Assembly: GCF_012849555.1 (NCBI RefSeq)
Contig: NZ_CP051685.1
Span: 1,984,001 to 2,048,000 of the forward strand
Reading direction: 5' to 3'
Length of the DNA stretch: 64,000 nt
DNA from: Massilia forsythiae
Lineage (GTDB): Bacteria > Pseudomonadota > Gammaproteobacteria > Burkholderiales > Burkholderiaceae_D
Shown here: in pieces, positions 8,968 through 17,404 of the stretch
Layout of the letters: every line of letters begins with the position of its first letter
Position numbering within the stretch: position 1 is the first letter of the stretch
Notes under the pieces: model-generated
The model's database searches: none
The model's input: the letters and a program-made list of their open reading frames with translations, nothing else
What the model was told of the DNA's origin: nothing
Translations under genes and position numbers: made by a program

Positions 8968-10091
8968 AGCGCCCGCGCGATCAGGATCTTCTGGATGTCG
9001 CTGGTGCCTTCGTAGATCTGGCACACGCGCACGTCGCGGTAGATGCGCTCGACCGGGAAATCGGCCACGTAGCCGTAGCCGCCGAACACCTGCATCGCGC
9101 TGGAGACCACGCGCTCGGCCATCTCGGAGGCGAACAGCTTGGCCATCGCCGCTTCCTTCAGGCAGGGCAGGCCGGCATCCTTCATCGCCGCCGCGTGCAG
9201 GATCAACTGGCGCGCGGCCTCGATCTGCATCGCCATCTCGGCCAGGCGGAACTGCACCGCCTGGTGGTCGAAGATCGGCTGGCCGAAGCTGGTGCGTTCC
9301 TTTGCATACGCCAGCGCCGCCTCGCAGGCCGCGCGCGCCATGCCCACCGCTTGCGCGGCGATGCCGATGCGCCCGCCCTCCAGGCCGGACAGGGCGATCT
9401 TGTAGCCTTGCCCCTCCTGCCCGATCAGGTTGTCCGCCGGGACGCGGCAATCCTCGAACACGATCTGCGCCGTGTCGGACGAGTGCTGGCCCATCTTGTG
9501 CTCGATCCCGGCCACGATGTAGCCGGGCGTATCGACCGGCACCCAAAACGCGCTGATGCCCTTCTTGCCGGCCGCCTTGTCGGTGACCGCCAGGACGATC
9601 GCCACGTCGCCGTTCTTGCCGCTGGTGATGAACTGCTTGCTGCCGTTGATGACGTAGTCATCGCCGTCGCGCACGGCGGTGGTGCGCAGCGCGGCGGCGT
9701 CGCTGCCGGTGTGCGGCTCGGTGAGGGCAAAGGCACCCAGCAGCTGTCCCTGGGCCAGCGGGCGCAGCCAGCGCTGCTTTTGCGCTTCGCTGGCGTAGGC
9801 CATGGCGATCGAGCAGACCGGGCAGTTGTTGACCGAGATGACGGTCGAGACGCCGCCGTCGCCGGCCGCGATCTCTTCCAGCACCAGCGCCAGCGCCACG
9901 TAGTCGAGGCCGGCCCCGCCGTACTGTTCCGGCACCGCCACGCCGAAGGCGCCCAGTTGCGCCAGTTCCTGCAGCTCTTCCTTCGGAAAGTGGTGGTCGC
10001 GGTCCCAGCGCGCGGCATTGGGGGCCAGGCGTTCCTGCGCAAAGCTGCGCAGGGCGTCGCGGATCATCTGGTGTTCTTCACTCAGTACCAT
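8964..10091 (-). CDS. acyl-CoA dehydrogenase (short/branched-chain type)
   Basis: FAD-dependent enzyme that introduces the alpha-beta double bond into an acyl-CoA and passes electrons to ETF. The 375-aa length is standard. Family signatures include GAFALTEPHTGSDAAA (FAD and substrate contacts), YVINGSKQFITSG and RTSFGQPIFDHQAVQFRLAEM. The C-terminal QIYEGTSDIQ gives the catalytic base Glu361, as in butyryl- and short-chain enzymes, unlike the isovaleryl enzyme encoded at 12344-13528. The ATG at 10091 is preceded by GAGAC. Its neighbours suggest branched-chain amino-acid or short-chain fatty-acid degradation; the exact acyl chain is not determinable. Confidence 0.93.
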   Translation of the reverse strand: MVLSEEHQMIRDALRSFAQERLAPNAARWDRDHHFPKEELQELAQLGAFGVAVPEQYGGAGLDYVALALVLEEIAAGDGGVSTVISVNNCPVCSIAMAYASEAQKQRWLRPLAQGQLLGAFALTEPHTGSDAAALRTTAVRDGDDYVINGSKQFITSGKNGDVAIVLAVTDKAAGKKGISAFWVPVDTPGYIVAGIEHKMGQHSSDTAQIVFEDCRVPADNLIGQEGQGYKIALSGLEGGRIGIAAQAVGMARAACEAALAYAKERTSFGQPIFDHQAVQFRLAEMAMQIEAARQLILHAAAMKDAGLPCLKEAAMAKLFASEMAERVVSSAMQVFGGYGYVADFPVERIYRDVRVCQIYEGTSDIQKILIARAL

Positions 10092-10120
10092 GTCTCGGTC
10101 GTTTTGGTTGTAGGGGCGGC

Positions 10121-10789
10121 CTACCAGGCGATCGGCGTGCCGTCGTAGTTCAGGAAGCTGCCGTTCTGCGCCGGCGTGGCGGCAGCCAGCGTGGCGCGCA
10201 GCGCGCGCACGCTGTCTTGTACCGTCAGCGCCGCGCCGGCGCCGCCCATGTCGGTCTGCACCCAGCCGGGGTGGAAGGCGAGGCAGGTGGCGCCCTGCGG
10301 TCCCCAGGCGAGGGCGGCGTCGGCCAGCACGGAATTGAGCGCCGCCTTGCTGGCGCGGTACAGCGAGCCGGACGGCGAGTCGCGCTCGCCGATCGAACCC
10401 ATGCGCGAGGAAATCACCGCCACCTTGCCGCGCGTCGGCAACACCAGCGGCGCGACGATGGGCAGCAGGCGCATCGCCGCCAGCACGTTGGTGTGCATCA
10501 CCCCGTCGAATTCCTGTGCGGTGGGAAAGCCGTCGTGGCGCGGGCCGTAGACGCCGGCCACCAGCCAGGCGGCATCGATCTTTTCGTCGTCCAGCCGCCA
10601 GCCGAGGCCGCCGATCGATTCGGCATTGGTCACGTCGGCCTGGTGCGCTTCCGCGCCCAGGCGGCGCAGCGCGTCGCAATCGCCGGCCTGGCGCGCGGTG
10701 GCGATCACGCGCCAGCCGTCGGCGCGGTATTGGCGCGCCAGTTCGTGGCCGATGCCGCGCGAAGCGCCGATGATGAGTGCGGTGGGCAT
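10121..10789 (-). CDS. short-chain dehydrogenase/reductase (SDR)
   Basis: NAD(P)-dependent SDR oxidoreductase, 222 aa. The cofactor loop is IIGASRGIGHELARQY near the N-terminus. The catalytic Tyr and Lys occur in LYRASKAALNS, with a Ser-rich strand (VISSRMGSIG) before it. TVQDSVRALRATL near the C-terminus is common in the small SDRs resembling sniffer/C-factor proteins. GGAGAAC lies just before the ATG at 10789. It sits 29 bp upstream of the acyl-CoA dehydrogenase gene on the same strand, so co-transcription is likely, but the substrate is unknown. Confidence 0.85.
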   Translation of the reverse strand: MPTALIIGASRGIGHELARQYRADGWRVIATARQAGDCDALRRLGAEAHQADVTNAESIGGLGWRLDDEKIDAAWLVAGVYGPRHDGFPTAQEFDGVMHTNVLAAMRLLPIVAPLVLPTRGKVAVISSRMGSIGERDSPSGSLYRASKAALNSVLADAALAWGPQGATCLAFHPGWVQTDMGGAGAALTVQDSVRALRATLAAATPAQNGSFLNYDGTPIAW

Positions 10790-10835
10790 GCAGTTCTCCT
10801 TGTTCGATCGATGTCACGAATCATCATGCATCCGT

Positions 10836-10903
10836 TGAACGCGTGGACGGCATCCGGGTTGCCGGCATGCGCATCGTCGGGTCGAGCCGTCCACCCTACG
10901 CGT
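10836..10903. repeat. type B inverted-repeat element (GTGGACGGC...GCCGTCCAC)
   Basis: TGAACGCGTGGACGGC on the left and GCCGTCCACCCTACGCG on the right form an inverted repeat with a 9-bp perfect stem core separated by 34 nt. It lies between the SDR and thiolase genes. A second copy with only 3 nt between the arms is at 41569-41604, so this is a dispersed family and not a local terminator. Confidence 0.7.
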
Positions 10904-10913
10904 CGAACGACGT

Positions 10914-12113
10914 TTATACCATCTCGATCGCCATCGCCGTGGCTTCGCCGCCGCCGATGCACAGCGAGGCCACGCCGCGCTTGCCGCCGGTCTGTTTCAA
11001 GGCGCCCATCAGGGTCACCAGGATGCGCGCGCCGGAAGCGCCGATCGGGTGGCCCAGCGCGCAGGCGCCGCCGTGGACGTTGACCTTGTCGTGCGGGATG
11101 TCGAGTTCGTGCATGGCCGCCATCGGCACCGCGGCAAAGGCTTCGTTGATCTCGAACAGGTCGACGTCGGCCGGCGTCCAGCCGGTCTTCTGGAACAGTT
11201 TGTTCAGCGAGCCGATCGGCGCGGTGCTGAACCGGTCCGGTTCCTGGGCGTGGGTGGTGTGCGCCACCACGCGCGCGATCGGCGTCAAACCCAGTTCCCT
11301 GGCGGTCGATTCGCGCATCATGACCAGCGCGGCGGCGCCGTCGTTGATCGAGGACGACGAGGCGGCGGTGATCGCGCCATCCTTCTTGAAGGCGGGACGC
11401 AGCGTCGGGATCTTGTCGAGCCTGGCCTTGAGCGGGCCTTCGTCCTTCTCGATGAGCGTCTCGCCCGAGCGGCTCGCCACGCTCACCGGGGCGATCTCCC
11501 AGTCGAAGGCGCCGGATTCGGCGGCGGCCTGGGCCCGCTTGACCGAGGCGATCGCGAACGCGTCCAGCTGCTCGCGCGTAAAGGCGTAGCTGGCGACGCA
11601 TTCCTCGGCGAAGGTGCCCATCGAGCGGCCCTCACCGGTCTTTTCGTTGCGCGAGTAGGCGTCTTCCAGGCCGTCCAGCATCATGTGGTCGAACATCGGC
11701 GCATGGCCGATGCGGTAGCCGCCGCGCGCCTTCGGGATCAGGTAGGGTGCGTTGGTCATCGATTCCATGCCGCCGGCCACCACGATGTCGGCGCTGCCGG
11801 CTTTTAATGCGTCGTGCGCGAAGATCGCCGCCTGCATCGCCGAGCCGCACATCTTCGACAGCGTCACCGCGCCGGTGGAGATCGGCAGGCCGGCCTTGAT
11901 CAGCGCCTGGCGCGCCGGGGCCTGGCCCTGGCCGGCCATCAGGCAATTGCCGAAGTAGACGTGCTCGACCCTGGCCGGGTCGACGCCGGCGCGCTCGACG
12001 GCGGCCCGGATCGCCACCGCGCCCAGGTCGCTGGCGGATTGGGAACTGAAATCGCCCTGGAAGGCGCCCATCGGGGTGCGCGCTGCGCCGACGATGACGA
12101 CTGGATCATTCAT
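10914..12113 (-). CDS. acetyl-CoA C-acyltransferase (thiolase)
   Basis: Thiolase II family enzyme, 399 aa, that joins or cleaves acetyl-CoA and an acyl-CoA. The nucleophile is Cys89 in TLSKMCGSAMQA; His355 is in GGACALGHPIGASG and Cys385 in SLCIGGGEATA, completing the catalytic set. NEAFAAVPMAAM is also conserved. GGAGAC precedes the ATG at 12113. In this cluster it most likely performs the last step of leucine or short-chain acyl-CoA breakdown, giving acetyl-CoA, although biosynthetic acetoacetyl-CoA formation for polyhydroxybutyrate cannot be excluded. It is separated from ivd by about 230 bp that hold a REP pair, so it may have its own promoter. Confidence 0.94.
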   Translation of the reverse strand: MNDPVVIVGAARTPMGAFQGDFSSQSASDLGAVAIRAAVERAGVDPARVEHVYFGNCLMAGQGQAPARQALIKAGLPISTGAVTLSKMCGSAMQAAIFAHDALKAGSADIVVAGGMESMTNAPYLIPKARGGYRIGHAPMFDHMMLDGLEDAYSRNEKTGEGRSMGTFAEECVASYAFTREQLDAFAIASVKRAQAAAESGAFDWEIAPVSVASRSGETLIEKDEGPLKARLDKIPTLRPAFKKDGAITAASSSSINDGAAALVMMRESTARELGLTPIARVVAHTTHAQEPDRFSTAPIGSLNKLFQKTGWTPADVDLFEINEAFAAVPMAAMHELDIPHDKVNVHGGACALGHPIGASGARILVTLMGALKQTGGKRGVASLCIGGGEATAMAIEMV

Positions 12114-12150
12114 GGTGTGTGTCTCCGGTTGGATGCTGGTGCGTGAAACA

Positions 12151-12248
12151 ACTTCCCGCGAAGGAGGAACCCAGGTCGACGATCGGTGCCGGTACGGATG
12201 ACGGCGCCGGATAATCGGTATGGGTTCCCGCCTTCGCGGGAACGACGT
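12151..12248. repeat. REP inverted pair, locus 1
   Basis: The right copy is clean: GTTCCCGC-cttc-GCGGGAAC at 12224-12243 followed by GACG. The left copy (about 12151-12173, TTCCCGCGAAGGAGGAACCC) is degraded and in the opposite orientation. The pair fills the space between the thiolase and ivd genes. The same unit with C in place of T (GTCCCCGC) recurs at 35406, 45001, 51332 and 57231. Confidence 0.75.
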
Positions 12249-12343
12249 TACAAGGTCGGGCTGGTAATGGCTGTGTCAGCGCTTGTGCGGCCTTTTCGGC
12301 TCTGGGCTAGCGCCCGCGTCTCCCCTCGCTTCCCCACTTGTCC

Positions 12344-13528
12344 TTACGCGGTCTCGCCGAACAGCTCGCGGCCGATCAGCATGCGGCGGATTTCGCTGGT
12401 ACCGGCGCCGATCTCGTACAGCTTGGCGTCGCGCCACAGGCGGCCGACCGGGTAGTCGTTGATGTAGCCGTTGCCGCCCAGCGCCTGGATCGCTTCTCCC
12501 GCCATCCAGGTCGCCTTTTCGGCGCTGTACAGGATGGCGCCGGCGGCGTCCTTGCGCAGTGCGCGCACGGCGGCCGGGTTGGCGGCGCGGTCGCAAGCCT
12601 GGCCGACCGCGTACACATAGGCGCGGCAGGCCATCATGGTCGAGTACATGTCGGCGATCTTGCCCTGCATTAGCTGGAACTCGCCGATCGCCTGGCCGAA
12701 CTGTTTTCTTTCGTGGATGTAGGGCACGACCACGTCCATGCAGGCAGCCATGATGCCGAGCGGGCCGCCGGACAGCACGGTGCGCTCGAAGTCCAGGCCC
12801 GACATCAGCACGTTGACGCCTTTACCCACCCCGCCCAGCACGTTCTCGACCGGCACGTCGCAATCCTGGAACACCAGCTCGCCGGTGTGCGAACCGCGCA
12901 TGCCCAGCTTGTCGAGCTTTTGCGCGATCGAAAAACCCTTGAAACCCTTTTCGATCAGGAAGGCGGTCATGCCGCGCGCGCCGGCTTCGATGTCGGTCTT
13001 GGCGTACACCACCAGGGTATCGGCGTCGGGGCCGTTGGTGATCCACATCTTGGTGCCGTTCAGGACGTAGCGGTCGCCTTTCAGCTCGGCGCGCAGCTTC
13101 ATGCTGACCACGTCGGAGCCGGCGTTCGGTTCCGACATCGCCAGCGCACCGACATGTTCGCCCGAGATCAGCTTCGGCAGGTATGTCTGTTTTTGTTCTT
13201 CGCTGCCGTTGCGCTTGATCTGGTTGATGCACAGGTTCGAGTGGGCGCCGTACGACAGTCCCACCGAGGCCGAGGCGCGCGAGATTTCTTCCATGGCGAC
13301 GATGTGCGCCAGGTAGCCCATGCCGGCGCCGCCGTATTCCTCGCCGACGGTGATGCCGAGCAGGCCGAGTTCGCCCATTTTTTTCCACAGGTCCATCGGG
13401 AACTGGTCGCTGCGGTCGATCTCGGCGGCGCGCGGGGCGATTTCGCTGGCGGCAAATTGCTGCACCGCCTCGCGCAGCGCGGCGATGTCCTCGCCGTGGT
13501 CAAAGGTCAAGCCTGGGAGATGCAGCAT
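12344..13528 (-). CDS. ivd: isovaleryl-CoA dehydrogenase
   Basis: FAD enzyme converting isovaleryl-CoA to 3-methylcrotonyl-CoA in leucine catabolism (LiuA). The 394-aa protein matches the family along its whole length. Diagnostic is the catalytic Glu248 in [18 protein letters not shown], the position used by isovaleryl-CoA dehydrogenases, while the C-terminal site used by other acyl-CoA dehydrogenases reads [12 protein letters not shown] without the Glu. [13 protein letters not shown] and [13 protein letters not shown] are FAD and substrate contacts. GAGGAC precedes the ATG at 13528. It is directly downstream of a LiuR-type regulator gene, with an operator-promoter between them. liuB-E are not visible here. 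Confidence 0.96.
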   Translation of the reverse strand: MLHLPGLTFDHGEDIAALREAVQQFAASEIAPRAAEIDRSDQFPMDLWKKMGELGLLGITVGEEYGGAGMGYLAHIVAMEEISRASASVGLSYGAHSNLCINQIKRNGSEEQKQTYLPKLISGEHVGALAMSEPNAGSDVVSMKLRAELKGDRYVLNGTKMWITNGPDADTLVVYAKTDIEAGARGMTAFLIEKGFKGFSIAQKLDKLGMRGSHTGELVFQDCDVPVENVLGGVGKGVNVLMSGLDFERTVLSGGPLGIMAACMDVVVPYIHERKQFGQAIGEFQLMQGKIADMYSTMMACRAYVYAVGQACDRAANPAAVRALRKDAAGAILYSAEKATWMAGEAIQALGGNGYINDYPVGRLWRDAKLYEIGAGTSEIRRMLIGRELFGETA

Positions 13529-13572
13529 GTCGTCCTCGCGTTGTGGTGTTGGGCTCTACACGGCCAGGCTGC

Positions 13573-13606
13573 ATGATAGCGCGGAGTGACGTTAACGTAA
13601 ACGTCA
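13573..13606 (-). promoter_or_regulatory. ivd promoter with LiuR-like operator
   Basis: Reading the minus strand, TTTACG (13601-13596), 17 nt and TATCAT (13578-13573) make a credible sigma-70 promoter 45 bp before the ivd start. Its -35 region lies inside a 20-bp near-perfect palindrome at 13587-13606, TGACGTTAACGTAAACGTCA, matching its reverse complement at 18 of 20 positions. The form resembles the published LiuR sites of proteobacterial leucine/isovalerate genes as I recall them, and liuR is the adjacent gene. Binding is inferred. Confidence 0.72.
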
Positions 13607-13656
13607 AGTAGATATCGTGCTGCGTGCTGCAGCGGCGGCCATGCTGCCGCTGCCCG

Positions 13657-14085
13657 TCAGGCCGCGTCGCGTTCCTCGGCGTCCGCCGGCGCCGGTTCCA
13701 TCCCGGCCGTGCCCAGCAAACGGCGGCATTCTTCCTCGTGCACGGCGATCTCGGCCAGCGACATCTCGATGTCGGCGCGCTGCTGTTCCAGGGTGTCGCG
13801 CTGGTGCGCCAGCACGCCCAGGAAACGGTTGATCTGGGCCGCCGTGTCCTTCGGCGTCTCGTACATGTCGATGATGCTCTTGATTTCGGAAAGGGTCAGG
13901 CCCAGGCGCTTGCCGCGCAGCGTCAGTTTCAGGCGCGTACGGTCGCGCGGCGTGTACACGCGGTTGCGTCCGCCCTGGCCTTCGCGCTTTGGACTCAGCA
14001 GTCCCTGGTCTTCGTAGAAGCGGATGGCGCGGGCCGTGATGTCGAATTCACGCGCCAGCTCGGCGATGGTGTAGGTAGTGGCCAT
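13657..14085 (-). CDS. liuR: MerR family regulator, LiuR type
   Basis: Transcription factor of the MerR family, 142 aa. The N-terminal winged helix reads YTIAELAREFDITARAIRFYEDQGLLSP followed by RVYTPRDRTRLKL, and a coiled-coil dimerisation helix covers the second half. LiuR proteins control leucine and isovalerate degradation and are typically encoded beside ivd, as here. The ATG at 14085 (AGGA upstream) is preferred to a start 72 bp earlier, since it begins right at the DNA-binding domain. No metal-binding Cys is seen, in line with a small organic effector. The palindrome at 13587-13606 is its likely target. Confidence 0.85.
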   Translation of the reverse strand: MATTYTIAELAREFDITARAIRFYEDQGLLSPKREGQGGRNRVYTPRDRTRLKLTLRGKRLGLTLSEIKSIIDMYETPKDTAAQINRFLGVLAHQRDTLEQQRADIEMSLAEIAVHEEECRRLLGTAGMEPAPADAEERDAA

Positions 14086-14220
14086 GTTGTCCTGCAGGAT
14101 CGAAGGGTGGCGGCATCCGGAATCGCTTAGAATCGCAGCCTGCCAGCGTTGACGCATACGTTAATACCGATGCCGGATGCATTGTAGCGCGCCGTCTCCG
14201 CGCCAACACGAAAGACCGCC

Positions 14221-15273
14221 ATGAATCCTCTCGAGTCCCAATTGTCCTATCCCTTCGGCGACGCGATTCCCGCGCCCGGCACGAGGATGCAGGTGGCGCC
14301 CGGCCTGTCCTGGCTGCGCATGCCGCTGCCGTTCGCCCTCGACCACGTCAACCTGTGGCTGCTGGACGACGAGATCGATGGCCGGCGCGGCTGGTCGCTG
14401 ATCGATTGCGGCGCCGCCACCGACGCCACCCGCGCTGCGTGGGAGCAATTGTTCGCGGATGACATGGGACAAGGGCCGTTGCTGCGCGTGTTCGCCACCC
14501 ACTGCCACCCGGACCACGTCGGCCTGTCCGGCTGGCTGTGCGAGCGTTTCGAGGCGCCGTTCTGGACCAGCGCCGCCGAATTCGCCTTCGCGCGCATGAT
14601 GGCGGCGGCGCTGCCGGGCGTGGACGGCCCGTCCGCGATCCCGCACTTCCGCCGGCACGGCCTGGCCGACGAAGGCATGCTCGAGCAGATGCGCAGTCGC
14701 AAGAATTACTATCCGTCGCTGGTGCCGGCCGTGCCGCCGGCCTATACCCGCCTGCAGGATGGCCATCAGGTCGCGATCGGCGGCGATACATGGCGCGTGA
14801 TCACCGGTTTCGGCCACTCGCCCGAGCACGTGGCCTTGTACAGCGCACGCCGCAACGTACTGGTGTCGGGCGACATGGTGTTGCCGCGCATTTCGACCAA
14901 CGTCTCGGTGTTCGCGGTGGAGCCCGAGGGCGATCCGCTGCGGCTCTACCTCGAATCGCTCGACAAGTTCGCCGGCCTGCCCGACGACGTGCTGGTGCTG
15001 CCGTCGCACGGCAAGCCTTTCCGCGGTTTGCATATACGCATCGGGCAATTGCGCGACCACCATGCTGCGCGCCTCGAGGAAGTGCGTAGCGCTTGCGCAA
15101 CGCCGTGCAGTGCGGCCGAGATCGTGCCGCTCATGTTCCGGCGCGCGCTCGACGCCCATCAACTCGGCTTCGCCCTCGGCGAAGCGCTCGCCCACCTGCA
15201 TGCACTCTGGTACGACGGTCGCTTGCGCCGTGTAACCGGCAGCGATGGGATCATCCGCTTTGAGTTGATGTAA
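14221..15273 (+). CDS. MBL-fold metallo-hydrolase
   Basis: Metallo-beta-lactamase superfamily hydrolase, 350 aa. Metal ligands are visible: THCHPDHVG (His94, His96, Asp98, His99), a following His in GFGHSPEHV, Asp in VSGDMVLP and His in LPSHGKPFRG, so the dinuclear site is intact. The C-terminal 90 residues form a helical domain (LRDHHAARLEEVRSAC and following) seen in the LACTB2-like / glyoxalase-II-like branch. It is divergent from liuR, and related genes are often found beside leucine-degradation genes in Burkholderiales; a thioesterase-like task is possible but unproven. Confidence 0.87.
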   Translation: MNPLESQLSYPFGDAIPAPGTRMQVAPGLSWLRMPLPFALDHVNLWLLDDEIDGRRGWSLIDCGAATDATRAAWEQLFADDMGQGPLLRVFATHCHPDHVGLSGWLCERFEAPFWTSAAEFAFARMMAAALPGVDGPSAIPHFRRHGLADEGMLEQMRSRKNYYPSLVPAVPPAYTRLQDGHQVAIGGDTWRVITGFGHSPEHVALYSARRNVLVSGDMVLPRISTNVSVFAVEPEGDPLRLYLESLDKFAGLPDDVLVLPSHGKPFRGLHIRIGQLRDHHAARLEEVRSACATPCSAAEIVPLMFRRALDAHQLGFALGEALAHLHALWYDGRLRRVTGSDGIIRFELM

Positions 15274-15473
15274 TGTAATTTAGTGTTTCCTTGTAGTATC
15301 ATCCGACGCGCACCGGCATCATGCAGCGTGAGAACGCCGTGCATTTCATTTCTTTACAGATTGATTGCAATCGCTCTTTTAATGCCGTAAGCAAACGTTT
15401 TCTTTTTCCTGTAGGATATTTTTCACATTTGATGAAGTGCGGACCAAAAAGTTCGGGAATTGCTGGACAGCAT

Positions 15474-15497
15474 TGTGAGAATTGATCAATACTCACA
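15474..15497. promoter_or_regulatory. 24-bp near-perfect palindrome upstream of HTH gene
   Basis: TGTGAG-A-ATTGATCAAT-A-CTCACA is symmetric at 22 of 24 positions; only the two A spacers break it. It sits about 60 bp before the start of the HTH regulator gene, inside an AT-richer 280-bp stretch that has no gene. TGATCAAT recurs at 15538, overlapping the leader. The position fits an autoregulatory operator. The outer half-sites recall CRP (TGTGA/TCACA), but the spacing is far too wide for CRP. Confidence 0.55.
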
Positions 15498-15555
15498 CAT
15501 TTGTTACTTGCAGCCTGTCCTGTCGTCACAGACGGTCTGATCAATGGAGCAACCA

Positions 15556-15999
15556 ATGACGGCGTTGCATGAACCTTTAGTACCAGCCATGAATTCGACC
15601 AACGAACGGGAAAGCTTCAGCGAGCGTCTGCAGCAAGCCCTGAAAAATGCCCATTATTCTCCGGACAGCCCGACGCGCCTGGCCCGTGAATTCAACATCC
15701 GCTTCGAAGGCCGTCCCATCACGGTCCATGCGGCGCGCAAGTGGCTGGTCGGCGAAGCCATCCCGACCCAGGAAAAGCTGCGCATGATCGCCCAGTGGCT
15801 GGGCGTGCCGGCCGACTGGCTGCGCTTCGGCGGCGCGGACGCCGCCGCCGCCAACGGCGAGGGCGCCGACGGCGCCACCCGTTTCGAATCCGCCGACGTC
15901 AAGCTGATCGCGGACCTGCAGCGCCTGGACGAGCACCACAAGCAACTGGCGCGCGAGTTCATCCGCATGCTGGTGCGCATCCACCACCAGCAAAAATAA
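15556..15999 (+). CDS. small HTH transcriptional regulator
   Basis: A 147-aa protein with a phage-repressor-like (XRE-type) DNA-binding region: FSERLQQALKNAHYSPDSP, then TRLAREFN, ITVHAARKWLVGEAIPTQEKLRMIAQWLGVPADWLRFG, where VHAARKWL occupies the recognition-helix position. The C-terminal 50 residues (ADVKLIADLQRLDEHHKQLAREFIRML) are helical and may mediate dimers. The ATG at 15556 has GGAG at good spacing; another ATG at 15544 is possible. It is monocistronic, with a strong palindrome in its leader. It may regulate itself. The biological role is not known. Confidence 0.78.
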   Translation: MTALHEPLVPAMNSTNERESFSERLQQALKNAHYSPDSPTRLAREFNIRFEGRPITVHAARKWLVGEAIPTQEKLRMIAQWLGVPADWLRFGGADAAAANGEGADGATRFESADVKLIADLQRLDEHHKQLAREFIRMLVRIHHQQK

Positions 16000-16025
16000 T
16001 CTTCCTCGCTTTTGCTCCTTTTTCA

Positions 16026-16054
16026 CCGGGAATGCCGTCCACCAGCATTCCCGG
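16026..16054. other. perfect 10-bp stem-loop after the HTH gene
   Basis: CCGGGAATGC (16026-16035) and GCATTCCCGG (16045-16054) pair perfectly around a 9-nt loop, 27 bp after the stop codon of the HTH gene. The pyrimidine-rich run lies before the hairpin, not after it, so it does not look like an intrinsic terminator for either strand. It may stabilise the 3' end of the transcript. Confidence 0.45.
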
Positions 16055-16218
16055 GCGATCATTGCGCTCCGTCGGATTTGCGCATCAGCCGTTTTCATTC
16101 TCCTGCCGGATTGCAATTTTTATTCAATCGAACGGCACAAATGGCCGAGTCTCGCGCATAATCGATCACGCTATCGGGTTCCTTCAGCGTGACCGGACAA
16201 CAAGGATGCCGCCCCCAC

Positions 16219-16395
16219 ATGATCAATAACTACAGCAACACCGCGCAACTGAAAGACCTCATGACCGCGCCGCCGATGACGGCGGAACAGCATGCGGAAA
16301 TCATGCGCAAACGTAACGAGCAGCGCCGCAAGATCGAAGATGCCAGGGAAGCGCGCCAGGCCGAACGGGAGCGCTGCGGCGAACGCTGGACGTGA
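16219..16395 (+). CDS. small hypothetical protein, charged helix
   Basis: A possible 58-aa protein starting MINNYSNTAQLKDLM and continuing as a strongly charged helix (KRNEQRRKIEDAREARQAERE). AAGGAT lies upstream of the ATG at 16219, but the spacing is long; a GTG at 16189 is an alternative start. It lies in a gap between a regulator gene and the convergent ubiX, ends 12 bp from ubiX, and has no recognisable domain. The amphipathic, compositionally biased sequence is compatible with a real small protein, but equally with a chance frame in GC-rich DNA. Confidence 0.4.
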   Translation: MINNYSNTAQLKDLMTAPPMTAEQHAEIMRKRNEQRRKIEDAREARQAERERCGERWT

Positions 16396-16407
16396 ATTTC
16401 GCGTGAA

Positions 16408-17022
16408 TCAGCCAGGGTCGCGCATGCCGGCCCAGCGCGGCGCCAGGCTGTTGTCGATGTCGAACAGGTCCAGCACGCGCGCAACCGTGTGGTCGACCAT
16501 CTCGTCGATGCTGGACGGGCGGTTGTAGAAACTCGGCAGGGGCGGGAAGACGATGCCGCCCATCTCGGTGACGGCGGTCATGTTGCGCAGGTGCGCCAAA
16601 TTGAACGGGGTTTCGCGCACCATCAGCACCAGGCGCCGCCGTTCCTTCAGGACGACGTCGGCGGCGCGCGCGATCAGGTTGTCCGACAGCCCGTGCGCCA
16701 CGGCAGCCAGGGTCTTCATCGAACACGGCGCGATCACCATGCCGGCGCTCTGGAACGAGCCGCTGGCGATCGAGGCGCCGATCTCGCGGTTGCGGTGCAC
16801 CGCGTGCGCCAGGGCTTCCACTTCTCGACGCTGCATCCCGGTTTCCTGGTGCAGCGTCAGCGTTGCCGCATCCGACATCACCAGGTGCGTCTCGATGCCG
16901 GGACAGGCGCCGAGACGCTGTAGCAGCCGCACGCCGTAGACCGCGCCGGTCGCGCCGGTGATGGCGACCACGATGCGGCGCGGCCGGCCAACCTGGCCGG
17001 CGTGCGGCTGCGGATCAGTCAT
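16408..17022 (-). CDS. ubiX: flavin prenyltransferase UbiX
   Basis: Makes the prenylated FMN cofactor used by the UbiD decarboxylase in ubiquinone synthesis. The 204-aa sequence shows [20 protein letters not shown] for FMN phosphate binding, [32 protein letters not shown] for the active site, and [18 protein letters not shown], all hallmarks of the Pad1/UbiX family. Its start overlaps the end of grxD by 8 nt, so the two genes are coupled. A charged 15-residue N-terminal extension precedes the fold; a later start is possible but no better Met is nearby. Confidence 0.95.
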   Translation of the reverse strand: MTDPQPHAGQVGRPRRIVVAITGATGAVYGVRLLQRLGACPGIETHLVMSDAATLTLHQETGMQRREVEALAHAVHRNREIGASIASGSFQSAGMVIAPCSMKTLAAVAHGLSDNLIARAADVVLKERRRLVLMVRETPFNLAHLRNMTAVTEMGGIVFPPLPSFYNRPSSIDEMVDHTVARVLDLFDIDNSLAPRWAGMRDPG

Positions 17023-17332
17023 TTTTCTTCAGCAGGGCCTGCAGTTCGCCGGACTCGTACATTTCGGTCATGATGTCGGAGCCGCCGACGAATTCGCCGT
17101 TCACGTACAGCTGTGGTACGGTCGGCCAGTTCGAGAAATCCTTGATGCCCTGACGGACTTCCGCGTCTTCCAGTACGTTCACGGTGGCGATGTTGTCGAC
17201 GCCGCAGGATTTCAGGATCTGGATCGCGCGGCCGGAAAAGCCGCACTGCGGGAACTGGGCGGTGCCCTTCATGAACAGCACCACAGGGGTGTTGGTCACG
17301 GTGTCTTTGATCCAGGTTTGTACGTCGCTCAT
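17015..17332 (-). CDS. grxD: monothiol glutaredoxin (Grx4 type)
   Basis: Monothiol glutaredoxin that carries [2Fe-2S] clusters, usually with a BolA partner. The 105-aa protein has the CGFS active site ([15 protein letters not shown]), the cis-Pro region [13 protein letters not shown] and the glutathione-binding GGSDIMTEM. The ATG at 17332 is the family start; the frame is open further upstream but without conserved sequence. A likely BolA-type partner, IbaG, is encoded at 43461-43697. Translation is coupled to ubiX by an 8-nt overlap. Confidence 0.96.
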   Translation of the reverse strand: MSDVQTWIKDTVTNTPVVLFMKGTAQFPQCGFSGRAIQILKSCGVDNIATVNVLEDAEVRQGIKDFSNWPTVPQLYVNGEFVGGSDIMTEMYESGELQALLKKND

Positions 17333-17404
17333 GGTGGTCGCCTCGGGTAAATGATCGTTGATGCGGCATTTTATAAGAAAACCCGGCGCCGGGTACACGG
17401 CTGT

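Noticed and set aside
15474..15497. CRP binding site
   Set aside because: TGTGA and TCACA occur, but they are 14 bp apart instead of 6.
15299..15556. An 85-aa minus-strand ORF in the gap before the HTH gene
   Set aside because: No ribosome site, no domain, and it overlaps the palindrome and leader of the HTH gene.
16026..16054. Intrinsic terminator after the HTH gene
   Set aside because: The stem is perfect, but the T-rich run precedes it and no T-run follows on either strand.
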